Shown here piece after piece: positions 12,560 to 15,343 of a stretch of 15,343 nucleotides of DNA. The number at the start of each line of letters is the position of its first letter. Position 1 is the first letter of the stretch. Both the position numbers and the translations under genes were made by a program. The notes below the pieces were generated by a model that saw only the letters and a list, made by a program, of their open reading frames with translations, was not told where the DNA came from and searched no databases. Origin of the DNA: JALZAA01 sp046724435 (GTDB lineage Bacteria > Actinomycetota > Acidimicrobiia > IMCC26256 > JACDBD01); the NCBI GenBank assembly GCA_046724435.1, contig JBKOWN010000126.1, positions 1 to 15,343 of the forward strand, given 5' to 3'.

Positions 12560-13574
12560 CGTGGCTCCCGACAAGTTCCGCGGGTCGCTCACCGCGCCGG
12601 AGGCTGCCGACGCCATGGCTGCCGGGCTGGAGGCGGCAGGGCTGACGACGCGCCGGGTTCCGCTCGCAGACGGCGGCGAAGGGACTCTCGACGCCCTGCT
12701 CGCCGCACGCGGCGGGTCCATCCGTACGGCGACGGTCACCGGGCCGTTGGGTGACCCGGTGGAGGCGGAGTGGGCGCTGCTGCCCGATGGCGCGGGCGTC
12801 GTCGAGATGGCGCGCGCCAGCGGCCTGTCACTGGTGCGCAGGCGCAACGACCCGTTGCGGGCGTCGAGCCGCGGAACCGGCGAGCTCGTCACGGCGGCGC
12901 TGCGGGTCGGCGCCCGGCGCGTGATCGTCGGCGTGGGCGGCAGCGCGACGACCGACGGCGGCCTCGGCGCAGTAGACGCCCTCGGCTGGTCGCTGGCCGG
13001 TCACGACGTCACCGTCGCATTCGACGTCGCCACACCGTTCCTCGACGCCGCAACCGTGTACGGGCCGCAGAAGGGCGCGACGTCCGCCCAGGTGTCGTTG
13101 CTGACCCGACGGCTCGCTCGACTCGCCGAGGTGTATCGCGATCGCACCGGCGTCGACGTCACCGAGCTCGAAGGCGCGGGCGCGGCCGGCGGCCTCGCGG
13201 GCGGGCTGGCAGCGATCGGCGCGCAGCTCGAGCCCGGCTTCGACGTCGTCGCCCGCGCCGCCGGTCTGGACGACGCCCTCGAGGGCGCGGACATGGTCGT
13301 GACGGGCGAGGGTCGCCTCGACGCGACGAGCTTCGAGGGCAAAGTCGTGGGCGGTGTGATCGAATGGGCATCCGAGGCAGAAGTCGGAAATCGCGTGGTC
13401 ATCGTGGGGCAGGCGACAGCGGAGGGTCGTGACGAGCTCTCAGTGCTCGGCGACGTGCAGCTGTTCACGCTCACCGACCGGGTCTGGCAAGCCGGAGACG
13501 CGTTCGCGCGCGCCGCGCTGCTCGTCGAGGAAGCGGCGATCGAAGCCGGACGCCACGCGCGGGCGGAGGGTTGA
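12546..13574 (+). CDS. Glycerate kinase (GarK/GlxK family)
   Basis: A 342-residue glycerate kinase, phosphorylating D-glycerate with ATP, usually to 2-phosphoglycerate in this family. Diagnostic stretches are APDKFRGSLTAPEAA (7-21), LADGGEGT (40-47), SSRGTGELVTAAL (107-119), GVGGSATTDGG (129-139), YGPQKGA (172-178), GAGAAGGLAGGL (210-221) and VTGEGRLD (252-259). It is shorter than the usual 370-380 residues. The region before YGPQKGA reads FDVATPFLDAAT where many members have CDVxNPL plus a Gly-rich turn, a loss of about four residues and of the Cys. The GTG at 12546 fits the family N-terminus exactly; no Shine-Dalgarno is seen. Its first 14 bases overlap the divergent TreT-like gene start. 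The stop overlaps the next gene ATG by one base. Confidence 0.9.
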   Translation: MALAIVAPDKFRGSLTAPEAADAMAAGLEAAGLTTRRVPLADGGEGTLDALLAARGGSIRTATVTGPLGDPVEAEWALLPDGAGVVEMARASGLSLVRRRNDPLRASSRGTGELVTAALRVGARRVIVGVGGSATTDGGLGAVDALGWSLAGHDVTVAFDVATPFLDAATVYGPQKGATSAQVSLLTRRLARLAEVYRDRTGVDVTELEGAGAAGGLAGGLAAIGAQLEPGFDVVARAAGLDDALEGADMVVTGEGRLDATSFEGKVVGGVIEWASEAEVGNRVVIVGQATAEGRDELSVLGDVQLFTLTDRVWQAGDAFARAALLVEEAAIEAGRHARAEG

Positions 13575-15076
13575 TGCCCGTCGATGTCGCGATCGTCGGC
13601 GCCGGTTCGGCCGGGTGCGTCCTCGCCGCCCGGCTCACCGAGGACGCTGACCGGAGCGTCGTCCTCCTCGAAGGCGGGCCCGACTACCCGACCGTGGAGG
13701 ACCTGCCGCCCGAGATTCGCAGCGGGCTGCGTCCGGTGTTCACCCACGACTGGGGGTACCGAGCCGAGAGTGCGCTCGACGGGCGCACGCTCGACGCCAA
13801 CCGCGCCCGCATCGTGGGGGGTTGCTCGGCGACGAACGCCGCCCTCGCCGTGCGCGGCCGTCCCGCCGACTACGACCGGTGGGACGAGGTTGCCGACGGC
13901 TGGTCGTTCGCGGAAGTGCTGCCGTTCTTCCGCCGTCTCGAGCACGACTTCGACTTCCACGGTGACGCGCACGGAAAGGACGGGCCTCTGCCGATCCGCC
14001 GACCGGCGCCTGACGAGCTGGCACCGGTCCAGCTCGCCTTCCTTGATGCCTGCGCGAACGCGGGTCTCCCAGTCGTCGACGATCACAACGCCCCGGGGGC
14101 GGTCGGCGCCGGGTTGCCGCCGATGAACCTGATCGACGGCGTCCGGCAGAGCACCGCGCTCACGTATCTCGCTGCCGCCAGGGAGCGGCCGAACCTGACT
14201 GTGCGCGGCGACGCGCTCGTCGACCGGATCGAGCTCGATGGCACGCGTGCAGTGGGCGTGCGACTCGCGGGAGCCGGCGAGGTGATCGAGGCCGATCTCG
14301 TGCTGTTGGCATCAGGTTCGTACGGAAGTCCGGCGATCCTGCTGCGTTCGGGCGTCGGCCCCGCCGGCGATCTGCGAGCCGTCGGCATCGAACCGGTCCT
14401 CGAGCGGCCCGGCGTGGGCGCGAACCTGACCGAGCACCCGCTCATGCCGAATGTGTTCGAGGCGATCACGCCGCCTCGGGCCGGTGATCCCGTCTTTCAG
14501 GCGATGCTGACCACGGCGAGCTCGACGGCAGACGGGATCTTCGACCTCCATGTACTCCCTTTGTTCAATCCACCTGAGCTCCAGGGCGACGCGCCGCTGT
14601 TCGTCATCCTCACCGGCCTGATGACGCCGCGGTCGCGGGGCTCGGTGCGTCTGCGCTCCCCGGACCCGGGCGACGCCCCGGCCATCGACCTCGGGCTGCT
14701 CACGCATCCCGCCGACCTGCCGCGCATGCTCGACGCAATGCGCATCGCCCGTCGCCTGGCTGCGACCGAGCCGTTACAGGAGCTGTTGGGGAAGCAGCTG
14801 ATGCCCGACCCCGATGCGGCGGACGATGAAGCGCTCGCCGGCGCCGTGCGCGCCGGCTGCGAGATCTATCACCACCCCGTCGGCACCTGCCGCATGGGTC
14901 AGGCGGACGATCCCGACGCGGTCGTCGACGCCCAGGGCGCGGTGCACGGGCTCAGCGGCGTGTCCGTCATGGACGCGTCGATCATGCCGACGATCCCTGC
15001 CGCCAACACCAACGTGCCGACGATCATGATCGCCGAGCGTTGCGCGGCGTCGCTCCGTGGCGAAGGAAGTCCCTAG
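13574..15076 (+). CDS. GMC family FAD-dependent oxidoreductase
   Basis: A 500-residue flavoprotein of the glucose-methanol-choline oxidoreductase family, oxidising an unidentified alcohol. The N-terminal FAD-binding motif is IVGAGSAGCVLAARL (7-21) followed by LLEGG; RIVGGCSATNAAL (79-91) matches the second FAD contact, with GGCSATN in place of the common GGSSAIN. The PROSITE-like GSYGSPAILLRSGVGP segment lies mid-protein. The catalytic end has YHHPVGTCRMG with His434 and PAANTNVPTIMIAE with Asn478, the expected His/Asn pair. The ATG at 13574 overlaps the glycerate kinase stop (TGATG), with GGAGGG at 13565-13570. No signal peptide is seen, so it is cytoplasmic. MftG of the mycofactocin system is a GMC enzyme of similar build and remains possible, but no mycofactocin gene is in the window. 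Confidence 0.9.
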   Translation: MPVDVAIVGAGSAGCVLAARLTEDADRSVVLLEGGPDYPTVEDLPPEIRSGLRPVFTHDWGYRAESALDGRTLDANRARIVGGCSATNAALAVRGRPADYDRWDEVADGWSFAEVLPFFRRLEHDFDFHGDAHGKDGPLPIRRPAPDELAPVQLAFLDACANAGLPVVDDHNAPGAVGAGLPPMNLIDGVRQSTALTYLAAARERPNLTVRGDALVDRIELDGTRAVGVRLAGAGEVIEADLVLLASGSYGSPAILLRSGVGPAGDLRAVGIEPVLERPGVGANLTEHPLMPNVFEAITPPRAGDPVFQAMLTTASSTADGIFDLHVLPLFNPPELQGDAPLFVILTGLMTPRSRGSVRLRSPDPGDAPAIDLGLLTHPADLPRMLDAMRIARRLAATEPLQELLGKQLMPDPDAADDEALAGAVRAGCEIYHHPVGTCRMGQADDPDAVVDAQGAVHGLSGVSVMDASIMPTIPAANTNVPTIMIAERCAASLRGEGSP

Positions 15077-15082
15077 TGCGCG

Positions 15083-15343
15083 CTACGCGGTCTGCTCTCG
15101 GCCGAACTTGGCGCAGTACTCGGGGACGGTGATCATCGGCGACCGCTCGCGCACGACGACAGGAATCCGCTCGGGCGCGAGCTCGTCGTCGTAGCGCACG
15201 AGCTCGGCCGCGAAGGGCGGGTCGCACGCGTCGAGGCCGGCGCGGCGGAGCGCGGTGGCGAGGATCGCAAGCGCCTGCGGGCCGAGCTGGTCGAGCGGCC
15301 GGTTCCGGTGCGCGCGCACGCCCAGGTTCACCTGCGCGACCGA
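15083..15343 (-). CDS. Unrecognised protein, C-terminal fragment
   Basis: The last 86 residues of a gene that enters from the right edge; the frame stays open to base 15343, so the GTG at 15331 need not be its start. The fragment shows a helical segment (PQALAILATALRRAGLDA), a DPPFAAELVRYDDEL stretch and a C-terminal SPMITVPEYCAKFG. I do not recognise the family. It converges on the GMC gene with a 6-base gap. Coding is supported by the codon use typical of the window and by the absence of a better frame there. Confidence 0.6.
   Translation of the reverse strand, partial: SVAQVNLGVRAHRNRPLDQLGPQALAILATALRRAGLDACDPPFAAELVRYDDELAPERIPVVVRERSPMITVPEYCAKFGREQTA

Noticed and set aside
12560..12892. 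N-terminal extension of the TreT-like protein to 538 residues
   Set aside because: The extra 111 residues are Ser/Pro/Ala-rich, lie entirely opposite the glycerate kinase coding region and do not resemble any TreT N-terminus.
1..15343. CRISPR array, insertion sequence, prophage, toxin-antitoxin or defence system
   Set aside because: No regularly spaced repeats, transposase, integrase, phage or defence-type proteins were found; the genes are mostly housekeeping and sugar metabolism.

Overview
The window is very GC-rich, gene-dense DNA from a member of the Actinomycetota. This rests on a DisA/CarD/IspD/IspF/CysS/RlmB gene block in the order typical of actinobacteria, an LppM-like lipoprotein, a DUF3263 + LytR_C (VirR-like) pair and an actinobacterial-type Crp. 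The divergent, unmycobacterial surroundings suggest a deep lineage such as Acidimicrobiia; that last step is inference. Nearly all starts are GTG or ATG, and many genes overlap by 1 or 4 bases (GTGA, TGATG), so several tight operons are likely.

Layout. (1) 1-634 is the 3' end of clpC, followed by a small GC-rich hairpin. (2) 690-3332, plus strand: LppM-like lipoprotein, disA (c-di-AMP synthase) and, three bases after it, a dienelactone hydrolase-family protein. disA has a perfect 10-bp inverted repeat just before its ribosome binding site. radA, the usual partner of disA, is absent from this window. (3) A 207-bp convergent gap with small hairpins and a GAGCGAGC-type repeat. (4) crp (minus) and carD (plus) diverge from a 104-bp region that holds a near-palindrome and an extended -10 element. 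(5) carD-ispD-ispF-cysS-rlmB then run on the plus strand: RNA polymerase regulation, two MEP isoprenoid steps, cysteinyl-tRNA synthesis and 23S rRNA methylation. (6) tRNA-Thr(UGU). (7) DUF3263 protein, VirR-like LytR_C membrane protein and an OtsB-type phosphatase, plus strand. (8) A minus-strand operon of a TreT-like GT4 glycosyltransferase and a divergent OtsA-like GT20 enzyme. The GT20 gene tail overlaps otsB by 20 bases, and the GT4 gene start overlaps the start of a divergent glycerate kinase gene. (9) Glycerate kinase and a GMC oxidoreductase are translationally coupled on the plus strand. (10) The 3' end of an unrecognised minus-strand gene closes the window.

How the parts fit: the left two thirds is a housekeeping and stress-response block (protein quality control, c-di-AMP, CarD, MEP pathway, translation). 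The right third is a sugar-phosphate/compatible-solute locus, with two trehalose-type synthases, a matching phosphatase and a glycerate kinase. No CRISPR array, insertion sequence, prophage or defence system was seen. The least conventional part is the 9.1-13.6 kb glycosyltransferase locus, where the GT20 enzyme differs from the canonical OtsA at several normally fixed positions.
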